Assembly (NCBI GenBank): GCA_028284635.1
Contig: JANQRJ010000014.1
Span: 1 to 64,000, forward strand
Direction: 5' to 3'
From: Pelagicoccus sp.
GTDB taxonomy: Bacteria > Verrucomicrobiota > Verrucomicrobiia > Opitutales > Opitutaceae
Length of the DNA: 64,000 nucleotides
This document shows, one piece after another, positions 8,343 through 19,666 of this stretch. The position numbers and the translations under genes were made by a program. The notes under the pieces were generated by a model. It saw only the letters and a program-made list of their open reading frames with translations, did not search any database and was not told the origin of the DNA. Position 1 is the first letter of the stretch. Every line of letters begins with the position of its first letter.

Positions 8343-9284
8343 ATGCAGCATTTTCTCAAGGAAACCGATTTCAAGCCTCATCAAGTCGCCGAAGTGTTTT
8401 CGCTGGCCCACGCCTTCAAGAAAGGTCGCGGTCGCCACACGCCGCCCTCGCTCAAGGGTCAGACTTGGGCCATGATTTTCTCCAAGTCCAGCACCCGTAC
8501 CCGGGTCTCCTTCGACGTGGGGATTCACGAACTGGGCGGGCATCCCATCTTTCTCAACAAGAACGATATCCAGCTTGGGCGGGGCGAGTCGATTTACGAT
8601 ACGGCGAACGTGCTTTCGCGTTTCGTTCACGGTCTGATCGTGCGGACCTTCGACCAGCGGGAGATCGAGCAGCTGGCCGAGTTGGGCAGCATCCCGGTGA
8701 TCAACGCCCTGACGGATTTCCTGCACCCTTGTCAGATCTTCACGGATGCTTTCTCCATGGCGGAACGCTGGTCGGACGGGACGAATTTTCTGGAGTCGCT
8801 TAGAGGTCGTCGTATCGCCTACTTCGGTGACACGGCGAATAACATCGCGAACTCCTGGATCCTGGGGGCAGCGATGTTTGGCATGGAGCTAGCGCTTGCC
8901 GGACCCGAGGGCTACGAACCAGGGGAGGAAATCAGGAACGTGTTAGCGCAAAGTGGATACGCTCCGACTTGGAGTTTCACTACTGATGCGACTGTGGCTG
9001 CGAAGGATGCTGACGTACTCTATACGGATACCTGGGTCAGTATGGGCCAGGAAGAGGAATCGGCGGAACGGATTGCGGCGATGAAGCCGTATTCCGTGAC
9101 TTCCGACCTTATGCGCCTCGGCAAGAAGGGCGCTCTCTTCATGCACGATCTGCCTGCCTACAAGGGCATGGAAGTTCAGGAAGACGTGCTTTACGGTCCG
9201 CAGTCCATCATCTTCGACGAAGCGGAGAACCGCCTCCATACGCAAAAGGCGATCATGGCCGTACTCGCCGAAGCGAATCGTTAG
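8343..9284 (+). CDS. argF: Ornithine carbamoyltransferase
   Basis: Makes citrulline from ornithine and carbamoyl phosphate. The 313-aa protein has the carbamoyl-phosphate loop SSTRTR (residues 49-54), the HPCQ motif (128-131) and the ornithine-binding DTWVSMGQEEE (229-239). In the usual HCLP motif the cysteine is replaced: here it reads FMHDLPAYKG, with Asp269 in place of the conserved Cys. The rest fits an ornithine enzyme rather than an aspartate carbamoyltransferase. N-acetyl- or N-succinylornithine carbamoyltransferase is less likely given argJ in the same cluster. It lies 26 bp after argD and 117 bp before argG. Confidence 0.93.
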   Translation: MQHFLKETDFKPHQVAEVFSLAHAFKKGRGRHTPPSLKGQTWAMIFSKSSTRTRVSFDVGIHELGGHPIFLNKNDIQLGRGESIYDTANVLSRFVHGLIVRTFDQREIEQLAELGSIPVINALTDFLHPCQIFTDAFSMAERWSDGTNFLESLRGRRIAYFGDTANNIANSWILGAAMFGMELALAGPEGYEPGEEIRNVLAQSGYAPTWSFTTDATVAAKDADVLYTDTWVSMGQEEESAERIAAMKPYSVTSDLMRLGKKGALFMHDLPAYKGMEVQEDVLYGPQSIIFDEAENRLHTQKAIMAVLAEANR

Positions 9285-9295
9285 TAGGTTTTTCT

Positions 9296-9371
9296 GCCTG
9301 CGGATCTCGCAGATCGACTCGGATGTTGCTCTTGCCGAAATCATCTGTGTTCATTTGCGAGATCTGCGGGC
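9296..9371. repeat. Imperfect inverted repeat between argF and argG
   Basis: Arms 9296-9311 and 9356-9371 match as reverse complements at 14 of 16 positions, with a 44-bp loop. The arms are centred on GATCTCGCA/TGCGAGATC. There is no T-run, so terminator function is not supported. Confidence 0.7.
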
Positions 9372-9401
9372 ATCGCATGTCGCAATACTCAATATCGTAT
9401 C

Positions 9402-10631
9402 ATGAAAATCGTACTTGCATACTCAGGTGGCTTGGACACGTCCGTCCTTGTTCGCTGGCTTAAGGATCACTACAATGCGGAGATCGTCACCTTTGCTGCT
9501 GATGTCGGGCAGGAGGAAGAGCTCGAAGGCCTGGAGGCCAAAGCGAAAGCTACTGGAGCCTCGGCTCACTATACGCTCGATCTGGTAGACGAGTTTGCTG
9601 CCGACTTCATCTACCCGATTCTGAGGGCGAACACGGTATACGAGGGCCAGTACTATCTTGGCACCTCGATCGCCCGCCCGTTAATCGCCAAAGCTCAGAT
9701 CGAACTGGCCCGCAAGGTTGGGGCGGACGCGGTGGCTCACGGCGCGACAGGCAAGGGCAACGACCAGGTGCGTTTCGAGCTCACCTATGCGGCGCTTGCT
9801 CCTGACCTGCAGATCATTTCGCCGTGGAGGATGGGGGTCTTTCGCCAGGCATTCCCGGGCCGCGCGGAGATGATCCAATACTGCGCGGATAACGGCATCG
9901 ACGTCGAGGCTTCGGCGAGCAAGCCCTACTCGATGGACCGCAACCTCCTGCACATTTCCTACGAGGCCGGCATCCTGGAGGACCCTTGGTTCGATCCGAC
10001 GGTCGAGGAAAACAAGGGCATGTACAAGCTCACTGTCGATCCGGCGGACGCGCCCGACGAAGCAGAGTATCTGGAACTCGAATACGAGAAGGGCGATTGC
10101 ATAGCGGTCAATGGCGAGCGACTGAGCCCGGCGGCCGTCTTTAGGAAGCTTAACGCTTTGGCGGGCAAGCATGGCATTGGCCGAGTGGATATCGTGGAGA
10201 ACCGTTTCGTTGGCATGAAGAGCCGGGGCGTCTACGAGACTCCTGGCGGCACGATCCTGTTGCACGGTCACCAGCAGGTCGAGTCGCTCGCTATGGACCG
10301 CGATCTAGAGCACCTGCGCGACGGTCTGATGCCGAAGTACGGCGAACTCATCTACAATGGCTTCTGGTATGCTCCTGAGCGCGAGGCCTTGCAGGCCTTT
10401 ATCGACAATAGTCAGAAGAGTGTTACCGGTACGGTGCGACTGAAGCTCTTCAAGGGAAGCATCACGACGGTAGGTCGAAAGTCTCCGTATTCGCTTTACG
10501 ACGACAAGGTTGCTTCGATGGAAGGCGTGGACAGCGACTACAATCCTGACGATGCTACTGGGTTCATCCGCTTGCAAGGCCTTCGGTTGAGGGCCCGGGC
10601 CCGGGCTCAACAGGAGTTCATCGAGCGGTAG
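9402..10631 (+). CDS. argG: Argininosuccinate synthase
   Basis: Condenses citrulline and aspartate with ATP to argininosuccinate. The 409-aa protein has the N-type ATP pyrophosphatase P-loop AYSGGLDTS at its N-terminus, the [14 protein letters not shown] motif and a late [20 protein letters not shown] segment, all diagnostic. It closes the arginine cluster. No argH is present within this window, so argininosuccinate lyase must be encoded elsewhere. Confidence 0.97.
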   Translation: MKIVLAYSGGLDTSVLVRWLKDHYNAEIVTFAADVGQEEELEGLEAKAKATGASAHYTLDLVDEFAADFIYPILRANTVYEGQYYLGTSIARPLIAKAQIELARKVGADAVAHGATGKGNDQVRFELTYAALAPDLQIISPWRMGVFRQAFPGRAEMIQYCADNGIDVEASASKPYSMDRNLLHISYEAGILEDPWFDPTVEENKGMYKLTVDPADAPDEAEYLELEYEKGDCIAVNGERLSPAAVFRKLNALAGKHGIGRVDIVENRFVGMKSRGVYETPGGTILLHGHQQVESLAMDRDLEHLRDGLMPKYGELIYNGFWYAPEREALQAFIDNSQKSVTGTVRLKLFKGSITTVGRKSPYSLYDDKVASMEGVDSDYNPDDATGFIRLQGLRLRARARAQQEFIER

Positions 10632-10635
10632 GGCT

Positions 10636-10661
10636 CTGGGAACGCAGGCGGCTCGCCCGCA
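10636..10661. repeat. Short dispersed palindromic repeat (GCGGGCGGCTCGCCCGC type)
   Basis: The 26-bp stretch beginning CTGGGAACGC is 25/26 identical to 34416-34441. The core can form a 6-bp GC stem. Both copies lie in intergenic DNA; this one starts just after the argG stop codon. Confidence 0.65.
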
Positions 10662-10689
10662 TCCTCTTCTGAATAGCCATCGTACTGCT

Positions 10690-10752
10690 GTAGCCGAAGT
10701 CGACAGACTTTGGGAGGATGATGGAGGACCAAAGTCTGTCGACTTCGGCTAC
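10690..10752. repeat. 24-bp perfect inverted repeat after argG
   Basis: Arms 10690-10713 and 10729-10752 are exact reverse complements with a 15-bp loop. They begin GTAGCCGAAGTCGAC. The element lies between the convergent ends of argG and the response-regulator gene. It has no T-run on either side, so it is better described as a repeat element than as a classical terminator. Confidence 0.85.
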
Positions 10753-10849
10753 TGGCCAAGTAACGGGCGAGATTCGCCTGATTCTGTCATGACTGACGGA
10801 ATATGGCGATTTCTCTGAGGGGCGAGCCGCTTGCGTCTCCAGGGAGCTG

Positions 10850-12064
10850 CTAGGCCACTTCGCAGTCTAGGATCTCGGAGGCTTTCGACACGTCTCCTTG
10901 GCATGCGGAGAGGACGAGCTTGCGGTAGCGCTGGGCTTGTTCCTCGAGGTGCTGGGCGAGCGTAGGCCAGGAAGAGGTGTCTTGGAATTTCTCTGGGAGG
11001 TCGTTCTCGTTGATGATTTCTCCAGGCGTTTCGGATATGGCCGTAGAGAGCACTTCTTCGAATTCGGTGTAGTTGTTCGACCAGCGGAAGGCCTGCATGA
11101 GCTCGATCGCTCGGGGACTGAAGGAACGTCGGGCCTGGCCGCTTTGCCCGAGATAGGCGAAGGTCATCGCTGGAATATCCTCGGCGCGATCGTTTAGGGC
11201 TGGCACGTGCAGGAAGTTGGTGGCGATGCGGAAGTAGAGGGCGTCTTCGAAGTCGCCGACTTCGATGAGCTGCTCGAGATCGCGACTGCTGGAGCAGACG
11301 ATGCGAGTCTCGGCTTTGAGGTCGCGTACGAGGTTGCCCAGAGTGCCTTGGCGGCCGATAGGAGAGTGATCGATGTTCGCTAGATAGAGATAGCCGCCTT
11401 TAGCGGACTCGACGGCGGCGCTCGGCTGGTCGTCTTCGCCGAAAAGCAGCTTGTTGAAGGCGGCCTCATCTTCGGTTTTCAGGTCGAGAAAGACGAAGGG
11501 TTCTTCTGCTCGTTCGGATTGGGCATGGATGGCCTTCCCGATGCAGACTTTCTGCGTTCCGGGCTCGCCGGTGATTAGCAGAGGGGTCTTGGACTCGGCT
11601 TGGCGCGCGATTCCCTCGTTGAGCTTCTTCACTGCTTTGGAATCGCCAGAGAGGATGTGCGAGGCTTCTTCGCCTCCTCCGTTGCGGGCTTCGAGCAGCT
11701 TATTTCGCTCTTCCGCTGCCCGATTGACCGAAGCCATGAGCTGATCGACCTTGAAGGGCTTGGTAAGGTAGTCGAAGGCGCCGAGCTGCAGGGCCCGGGT
11801 GGCGTTCTCGACGTTGGCGTAGCCGGACATCATGATGACGATGGCGTCGGGATCGAGTTTCCGGACTTCGGCCAGGAGATCCAGACCATCCATGGGCGTC
11901 ATCTTTATGTCGGTGAGTATGATGTCGTACCGCCGGTTCTTCATTTTCTCCAAGGCGGACTCCCCATCGATGGCGAAGTCAGTCAGATAGCCGATCGGCT
12001 GAATGACCGCGTCGAGCATTTCTTGGATAGAAGTAAGATCGTCTACTATAAGAACGGATTGCAT
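10850..12064 (-). CDS. NtrC-like response regulator with degenerate AAA+ domain
   Basis: The 404-aa protein starts with an intact receiver domain: VDD acidic pocket, phospho-acceptor Asp52 in ILTDIKM, and the lysine of YLTKPFK. A sigma54-activator-type AAA+ domain follows, but its key parts are damaged. The Walker A loop reads GEPGTQKVC instead of GExGTGKE, and the region that should hold the sigma54-contacting GAFTGA loop reads LLFGEDDQPSAAVESAKGG. The C-terminal helix-turn-helix looks cut short (DVSKASEILDCEVA). It therefore probably cannot activate sigma54 and may act through phosphorylation-dependent binding. It is followed by a gspF/pilC-like gene on the same strand upstream, so a role in pilus or secretion control is possible. 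Confidence 0.85.
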   Translation of the reverse strand: MQSVLIVDDLTSIQEMLDAVIQPIGYLTDFAIDGESALEKMKNRRYDIILTDIKMTPMDGLDLLAEVRKLDPDAIVIMMSGYANVENATRALQLGAFDYLTKPFKVDQLMASVNRAAEERNKLLEARNGGGEEASHILSGDSKAVKKLNEGIARQAESKTPLLITGEPGTQKVCIGKAIHAQSERAEEPFVFLDLKTEDEAAFNKLLFGEDDQPSAAVESAKGGYLYLANIDHSPIGRQGTLGNLVRDLKAETRIVCSSSRDLEQLIEVGDFEDALYFRIATNFLHVPALNDRAEDIPAMTFAYLGQSGQARRSFSPRAIELMQAFRWSNNYTEFEEVLSTAISETPGEIINENDLPEKFQDTSSWPTLAQHLEEQAQRYRKLVLSACQGDVSKASEILDCEVA

Positions 12065-12128
12065 TGTGGGAATGTTGAGTTGCGGGAAAGCCAGAGTCTG
12101 GTGTTTCGCTTATTACTGGGGGTGGCAT

Positions 12129-13301
12129 TCAGCCTCCTACGACGGACGAGAGTTGGAAGATGGGCATGAACATGGCCATGACGATGCCGCCGACCACCAC
12201 CCCGAGAAAGACGATGAGCATCGGCTCGATGAGCGATGTGAGCGACGAGATGATGGCATCGGCTTCGGTATCGTAGAAGTCCGCGATCTTGTTCATCATG
12301 CCGTCTACGTTTCCGGTCTGCTCGCCGGCCTTGGACATATGCTTCATCATGGGTGGGAAGAAGTTGATGCTTTGAATGGTTTCGGAAACCTGGCCGCCTT
12401 CGGAGATGTTTTTCGAGATGGCCTTGCAGGCGTCCTCGACCTGAGTCTTTCCGCTACTGGCGGCGACGATTTCGAGGGAGCGTAGGATGGGAACGCCGCT
12501 TCGCAGGAGAGTTGCGTAGGTGCGGCAGAAGCGAGAGAGGGTGATTTTGACGACCAGATTGCCCATGATGGGCGCTCGGGTGATGAGATTGTCTTTGATG
12601 CGTCGGCCTTTGGGGGTCTTGGTGAAGCGAGACCAGATCTGGAAGAGTCCAAAACCGCCGGCGAGTATCCAGAGGATGTAAGACTTGAGGAATTCGGACA
12701 GATCGACGAGGAACTGAGTCGGCCCCGGCAGCTCGGCATCGAAGTCGGCGAACATTTCGGCGAAAGTGGGCACTACGAAGATGAGCAAGACGTTGACCAG
12801 GATGATGGCGAGAGCGATAACGGCCACTGGGTAAGTCAGGGCTGATTTGACTTTCTTGGTCAGCTTGGTGGTGGCCTCGAAGTAGCCAGCGACTTTGCCG
12901 AGAATTTCAGCAAGCCCGCCGCTAGCTTCGCCCGCTTCGACCATTGAGATGAAGAGGTTGTTGAATGCCTTGGGGAACTTCGCGCAGGCGGCGGAGAAGT
13001 TGTTGCCCTGGGAGACGTCCGCCTTCACCTCGCGGATGATGATCCGGAAGACGGGATCGTCGGTTTGGTCCTGCAGGGCATCGAGAGCGGAGACCAGGGG
13101 CAGTCCGGCTTCGAGCATGGAAGCCAGTTGCTGAGTGAATACTGCTAGAGTCTCGAGCTTCAGCTTGTAGCGTTTGGCCTTCTTCTCGTAGGCCTTTTCC
13201 TTGGCGAGCTTTTGGGACTCCCAGAAGCTGACCGTCTTCTGCTTGTCCTTGTGGACGAGAGAATTCCTGGAATTCGATGACTGGGTCGAGAGCAATGCCA
13301 T
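12129..13301 (-). CDS. Type II secretion / type IV pilus inner-membrane platform protein (GspF/PilC family)
   Basis: A 390-aa polytopic protein with two repeated T2SSF domains. The first is around residues 50-180 (FTQQLASMLEAGLPLVSALDAL) and the second around 255-380 (FCRTYATLLRSGVPILRSLEI). Each is followed by a membrane segment near ALTYPVAVIALAIILVNVLL and IEPMLIVFLGVVVGGIVMAMF. In the pilus or secretion machine this protein couples the cytoplasmic ATPase to pseudopilin assembly. Neither the ATPase nor pilins are in the window; the only neighbour on the strand is the decayed NtrC-like regulator 64 bp downstream. Confidence 0.92.
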   Translation of the reverse strand: MALLSTQSSNSRNSLVHKDKQKTVSFWESQKLAKEKAYEKKAKRYKLKLETLAVFTQQLASMLEAGLPLVSALDALQDQTDDPVFRIIIREVKADVSQGNNFSAACAKFPKAFNNLFISMVEAGEASGGLAEILGKVAGYFEATTKLTKKVKSALTYPVAVIALAIILVNVLLIFVVPTFAEMFADFDAELPGPTQFLVDLSEFLKSYILWILAGGFGLFQIWSRFTKTPKGRRIKDNLITRAPIMGNLVVKITLSRFCRTYATLLRSGVPILRSLEIVAASSGKTQVEDACKAISKNISEGGQVSETIQSINFFPPMMKHMSKAGEQTGNVDGMMNKIADFYDTEADAIISSLTSLIEPMLIVFLGVVVGGIVMAMFMPIFQLSSVVGG

Positions 13302-13953
13302 GAGTGATACTATCGGACGTGTTAGGCTAAACTTTGGCGTAATGCGCAGTCTTCCGCTCGCCGTTTGGGTCCCTGTTGGGAGCTCCTTGAACGCCGTCCT
13401 CTAGAATTTGCATTTTTTTGCCGAATCGTGGCGGGAATTTTCCCCAGCTGACTTTGCCGGAAGCTCTTGGCAAGGACGGCCCACGTTTCGCGGAGGCTTC
13501 GTTTCCGAGTTCTTCACGGTGAGGCCTTTGCCTGCAAACAAGCTTCCTTGAAACCGGTTTTGCGTCTGTAGGGATGTGCTTGCTTCGCGGCTGGGGTGTG
13601 GGGGAATTCAGCGTTGGGGTAAACGCACTGTAGCGAAAAGAGGGGGTTTCCGGCACTAGTGTAAATTGTTATGTAATCCTGCGTCCAATACAACTTTAGA
13701 ACAGATTTTCAAATTACGTAATTTTTTATAAAATAGAGCTGTAGAGCCTCGTTCCTAAAACATTATTTAAGAGTTAACCCTTGAAAACGGCATACTGAAC
13801 CCTGACGTATTTTCGTAATTTTAGCAAAAATCGATACCGTGCGGCCTTGTTTGAGTCCGATGCCTGCCGTTTTTGTATATCGAAAATTACGTATGTTCGG
13901 AACGGGTCTGGCAGCTGTTTTTGGCCCTTCCCGGCGTTGACGGAATTCGAGTC
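13302..13953. other. Long intergenic region, AT-rich in its second half
   Basis: About 650 bp between divergent genes with no convincing ORF. The first 350 bp have normal composition. From about 13660 to 13890 the DNA is clearly AT-rich and contains three copies of an AAATTACG(TA) motif, described as a separate feature. This is the likely control region for the HDOD gene. Confidence 0.6.
13711..13893. promoter_or_regulatory. Three AAATTACGTA motif copies, possible operator region
   Basis: AAATTACGTAATTT at 13711-13724 is a perfect 14-bp palindrome. A half-site in opposite orientation (CGTAATTTT) lies at 13814-13822, and AAAATTACGTA is found at 13883-13893, about 60 bp before the HDOD start codon. 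Repeated AT-rich palindromes in a long control region suggest a dimeric repressor or activator. No regulator is assigned. Confidence 0.45.
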
Positions 13954-14802
13954 ATGGAACCTCTATTCAAATACATCGAGATGCTTGAGAAGAAGCCGCT
14001 AGCATCCGCTGTAGAATCGTTGATCCAGTCCAAGAGAGTCCTGGACGACCTGGATGACCCGGATCGCTTTTCGGCCGAAACGATTCAGAAAGACATATCC
14101 CAGATTGGTCCGGAGCTGTACGCCTTCATTTTTCGTCAAGCAGGCATTTCCCAGGCGGAGACGATCGACGAGTCTCTGAGCAATGCGATCGTCAAGCTGG
14201 GCTTTAGCCAGGTGAAGCGTCTGATCTACTTTCACATCGCCTACTCTACCGAGGTCGCGAATATGCAGACCCCTGAAGACAAGAGTTTTGCCGCTCGCGT
14301 CTGGAGCCTGAACTATACGACAGCAATGATAGCGACCTACTGGTGTGGCTTCTTGCGGCCGGACCAAGTCGATGACATATACTATCTCGGCATGTTGCAG
14401 AAGATCGGAATCTCCGCTTTCGCTCAACTCGAGCCCGCGAAACATCGGGCTTTGCGAGAGGGCAAGCGAGCCGTTCCATTGACTGAAAAAGAGAGAGACC
14501 ATTTTGGTTGCACTCATTACGAGCTCGGCATGGCGATAGTCGATCACTGGAATCTTCCGAAAATGCACAAGTCGGCCATGCGTTTCGAGGAAACGCACGG
14601 GCAATCGACTGCGTATGTCTCCAGAGAAATCGAAGAGGATCTCTTTCTTTGCTTGTATTACGCCAAGTTCAAAGCGGATCGCCGCATGCGAGGCAAAGGA
14701 GCGGATCGCAGCGCTATGGGCATAGATCCGTTTTTCGACTACAACTCGACTATACTCCAGATCTTCGCTGACAAGGTGAACGCCCGTCGCGCCGCGAGCT
14801 GA
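13954..14802 (+). CDS. HDOD domain protein
   Basis: The 282-aa protein aligns by eye with HDOD proteins, the metal-site-poor relatives of HD phosphohydrolases. It has a helical N-terminal half, an LSNAIVKLGFSQVKRL segment, and the late FGCTHYELGMAIVDHWNLP motif typical of the family. Members are signalling adaptors, often near pili, chemotaxis or c-di-GMP genes; this one is close to gspF. I chose the ATG at 13954 over an upstream TTG at 13873, because the latter would place the third AT-rich palindrome copy inside the gene and the extension is not conserved-looking. Confidence 0.75.
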   Translation: MEPLFKYIEMLEKKPLASAVESLIQSKRVLDDLDDPDRFSAETIQKDISQIGPELYAFIFRQAGISQAETIDESLSNAIVKLGFSQVKRLIYFHIAYSTEVANMQTPEDKSFAARVWSLNYTTAMIATYWCGFLRPDQVDDIYYLGMLQKIGISAFAQLEPAKHRALREGKRAVPLTEKERDHFGCTHYELGMAIVDHWNLPKMHKSAMRFEETHGQSTAYVSREIEEDLFLCLYYAKFKADRRMRGKGADRSAMGIDPFFDYNSTILQIFADKVNARRAAS

Positions 14803-14873
14803 CTGAAGGTTTGCGACCGTCTCTAGGAAACTGTCCAATAATTCGAGCCCTACCTTGAGTGACTTGTCGCTCT

Positions 14874-16193
14874 CTAGAGCGCGATGCTCGGATCCTTTCG
14901 TCGGGATTCTTCTAGAAATAGTATCCGCTGCGCCACAGTAGGATGGCTGCCGTTTTTGGTGTTTGGTATACAGTCGCTCGAAAGATCGAAGAGCTGTCCC
15001 TCAGGTTCGTCTTTCAGTATTTCGATGAGCTGGCGATACTCGACCTGGTTTAGCCGCCCATCTGGGTTCACGTTGTCGAACCGCTTCCAGTCGAGGAGTT
15101 GAAAATCTTGATTTAGAAGCAGGCTACGGGCGATTTCATCTATCGCTTGTTTCTCCTTTTTCAGTTCTCTCTTCGACAGTTTTCGACGCAGCTTTCGCCC
15201 TTCGACAGTCGCTAGGTGTTCGTCTAGGACGCGTTCTATGTCCTTTGTTGAGAGTGGCGTCTGGGAAAGTCCATCTTCGCATTTGTCGACGAGGGCGCTG
15301 AGCTTCTCAACGGAGAGGGTATCGTCTCTTTCGATACGGTCCAGCAGAATTCTTGCGACCTTGGCTTGAATCTCGCCCATGCGAACCACACAGATTAGTC
15401 CATTGACTATATTGAGTATTCCATAGCGTCGGGCTGCGGAAAGATCGCACAGGTATTCGAAGTCTTTAGACGCCCGATTGATCCAGTAGTTCAATATCGA
15501 TATGAAGGCGAAGGAAAAGGCGACCCAGAGGGAAAGGGCCTTTGTCAAGGAGATGCTGCCGTCGTCCAAGGAAAGATAGAGAGGCAGCGTTGCGTTCAAG
15601 GCCATGAGCGCGAAGCGCGCTCGATTGAGAGGCTGCATATGCCTGTAGAAGTGAGCTAGTTCGTGAGCGAGAACGGCCTTGATCTCTCCAGGTCTTAGAA
15701 TGTTGAAGAGATGCTTCGATATATAGATGGCGTTGAGCGGTTTGATCCAGTTGAAGAAGAGCGAGTTTATTACGCTAGCTCCGTCGTGTCTGCCGTCGGT
15801 TATATAGACTTCGGGAATCTCCTTCCCCCGATGGGGTTCGAGGAGCTCCTGGACCATGAGATAGATTTCGCCGCTTTTGAAGGACCCTACTTTTTCAGTG
15901 AAGCGCAAAGCGGCGAGCTTGGCGCCTGGATAGGCGAGAAGGGCGAAGGTCCAGCCCAGATGAATGAAATACGACAGGGTGAAGAGGATTGCCGTAACGA
16001 ACAGCGAATAAACGGAGGTGTGTCCTACGATGGCGACGATCAGTAATGCGTTCGTCGCGAGGATAAGTCCGATGAGCGTGAAATCGAGCGTCCTTAGTCG
16101 CCAGACGCGTTTTTCGAGCTGCTCGAAAGCGGGAGGATCGACGATACTTTGGGCGGAAGCTTTGGAATCAGGCGCTGGGGCTATGGTCGACAT
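14874..16193 (-). CDS. M48-family zinc metallopeptidase with EF-hand-like loop
   Basis: A 439-aa membrane protease. Two membrane helices lie near residues 37-58 and 61-85, followed by the zinc motif HELAH (177-181), more hydrophobic helices, and a third zinc ligand in FEYLCDLSAA, as in HtpX/M48 enzymes. M48 members degrade damaged membrane proteins. Unusually, the C-terminal part carries NVNPDGRLNQVE (about residues 374-385), which matches a 12-residue EF-hand loop (N-x-N-x-D-G-x-L-x-x-x-E) flanked by helices. A TTG start at 16241 would add 16 residues; the ATG at 16193 is preferred. Confidence 0.85.
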   Translation of the reverse strand: MSTIAPAPDSKASAQSIVDPPAFEQLEKRVWRLRTLDFTLIGLILATNALLIVAIVGHTSVYSLFVTAILFTLSYFIHLGWTFALLAYPGAKLAALRFTEKVGSFKSGEIYLMVQELLEPHRGKEIPEVYITDGRHDGASVINSLFFNWIKPLNAIYISKHLFNILRPGEIKAVLAHELAHFYRHMQPLNRARFALMALNATLPLYLSLDDGSISLTKALSLWVAFSFAFISILNYWINRASKDFEYLCDLSAARRYGILNIVNGLICVVRMGEIQAKVARILLDRIERDDTLSVEKLSALVDKCEDGLSQTPLSTKDIERVLDEHLATVEGRKLRRKLSKRELKKEKQAIDEIARSLLLNQDFQLLDWKRFDNVNPDGRLNQVEYRQLIEILKDEPEGQLFDLSSDCIPNTKNGSHPTVAQRILFLEESRRKDPSIAL

Positions 16194-16331
16194 GAGAGCT
16201 CGAGGGCGCGAGGGAAAGGGCTCGTTGCCGATTTTAGCCAAGAACTCTTGGTTCTTTTCGAGGCAACCTAGCTGTTGGCAGCAAGCTGGTCATGTCGATG
16301 TTTCAGTTCATTTCTCGATTTGGCCTGACTT

Positions 16332-18893
<2,562 letters not shown>

Positions 18894-18968
18894 TGGTGCG
18901 GGTAGACGGAATCGAACCGACGCAACCAGCTTGGAAGGCTGGAGTTCTACCACTAAACTATACCCGCG
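18894..18968 (-). tRNA. tRNA-Gly(TCC)
   Basis: Read on the minus strand it folds as a cloverleaf. The acceptor stem GCGGGTA pairs with TACCCGC, the anticodon stem CCAGC pairs with GCTGG around the loop CTTCCAA (anticodon TCC), and the T-loop is GGTTCGATTCC. The discriminator A is followed by an encoded CCA. It reads GGA and GGG glycine codons. Confidence 0.95.
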
Positions 18969-19666
18969 TCTCGAAGTAGAGGAGGGATAACATCGGGGCG
19001 ACGGGAGCCTCGTCAAGCCATTTGTAGGAGGGCCATTTGCCGGCTGCGCGTTTTGAGTGACGGGAATCTCGAATCTGCTTGTCTGCCGGTTTTCGAGGTA
19101 GAGCCCGATCGCTTTGAATTGCGCCCGCTTTGCAGGGCTGCTCGCGATGCCTGATCTCTTTGGAGATCTATCGCATAGTTTGATGGCCTTTCTGGTCATC
19201 GAGGTGGCTTTTTTGCGAGATTCGTGAGGATTTGGCTTGCAGGAATTGCGAGGTGAACAGCTGGCTTGCCGCGAATCCTCAGGATCTTTCCATCATAGGC
19301 TGGCATAGAGGTGATTCGCGGCTCTTTGATGGAGTCCAGTGCCTAGGATGTTGCGCAGTCGTAACACAATAGTAAGCAAATTGCGCGTAATTGTCCGAAC
19401 CTAAAAAGGCGACCGCTCCCAATAGATTTGAAGGTGATAAATGGTATCTTTCTTCCGGGTTTAGCGTTCTGAACGAACATTCTCCTCGGAGAAACGGCTT
19501 GGGTAACAGCGGGCCAAGTTCGGAAAGAAGCTTTTCTCATTACAAGAGTTGGATTCCTGGGCCGGCGATCTCAGATCGTCGGCCTTCCTTGTGTGTGCAG
19601 GGCGTCGTCCTTTCTCTTGCTTCGTTCAGACAGAGTGGGTAGCGGTGGAGTTTTCGCGTTCCTAGA
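18969..19666. other. Intergenic region without recognisable gene
   Basis: Roughly 700 bp with no supported ORF. A 10-bp perfect inverted repeat lies at 19268-19277 and 19313-19322. A weak stem (GATCTC/GAGATC) lies near 19153. Nothing resembles a known riboswitch. It presumably contains the promoter of the gene at 19667. Confidence 0.5.

Noticed and set aside
19330..19666. Possible riboswitch or small RNA upstream of the helical-repeat gene
   Set aside because: A few short stems can be drawn, but no known consensus (cobalamin, c-di-GMP, TPP, SAM) is present.
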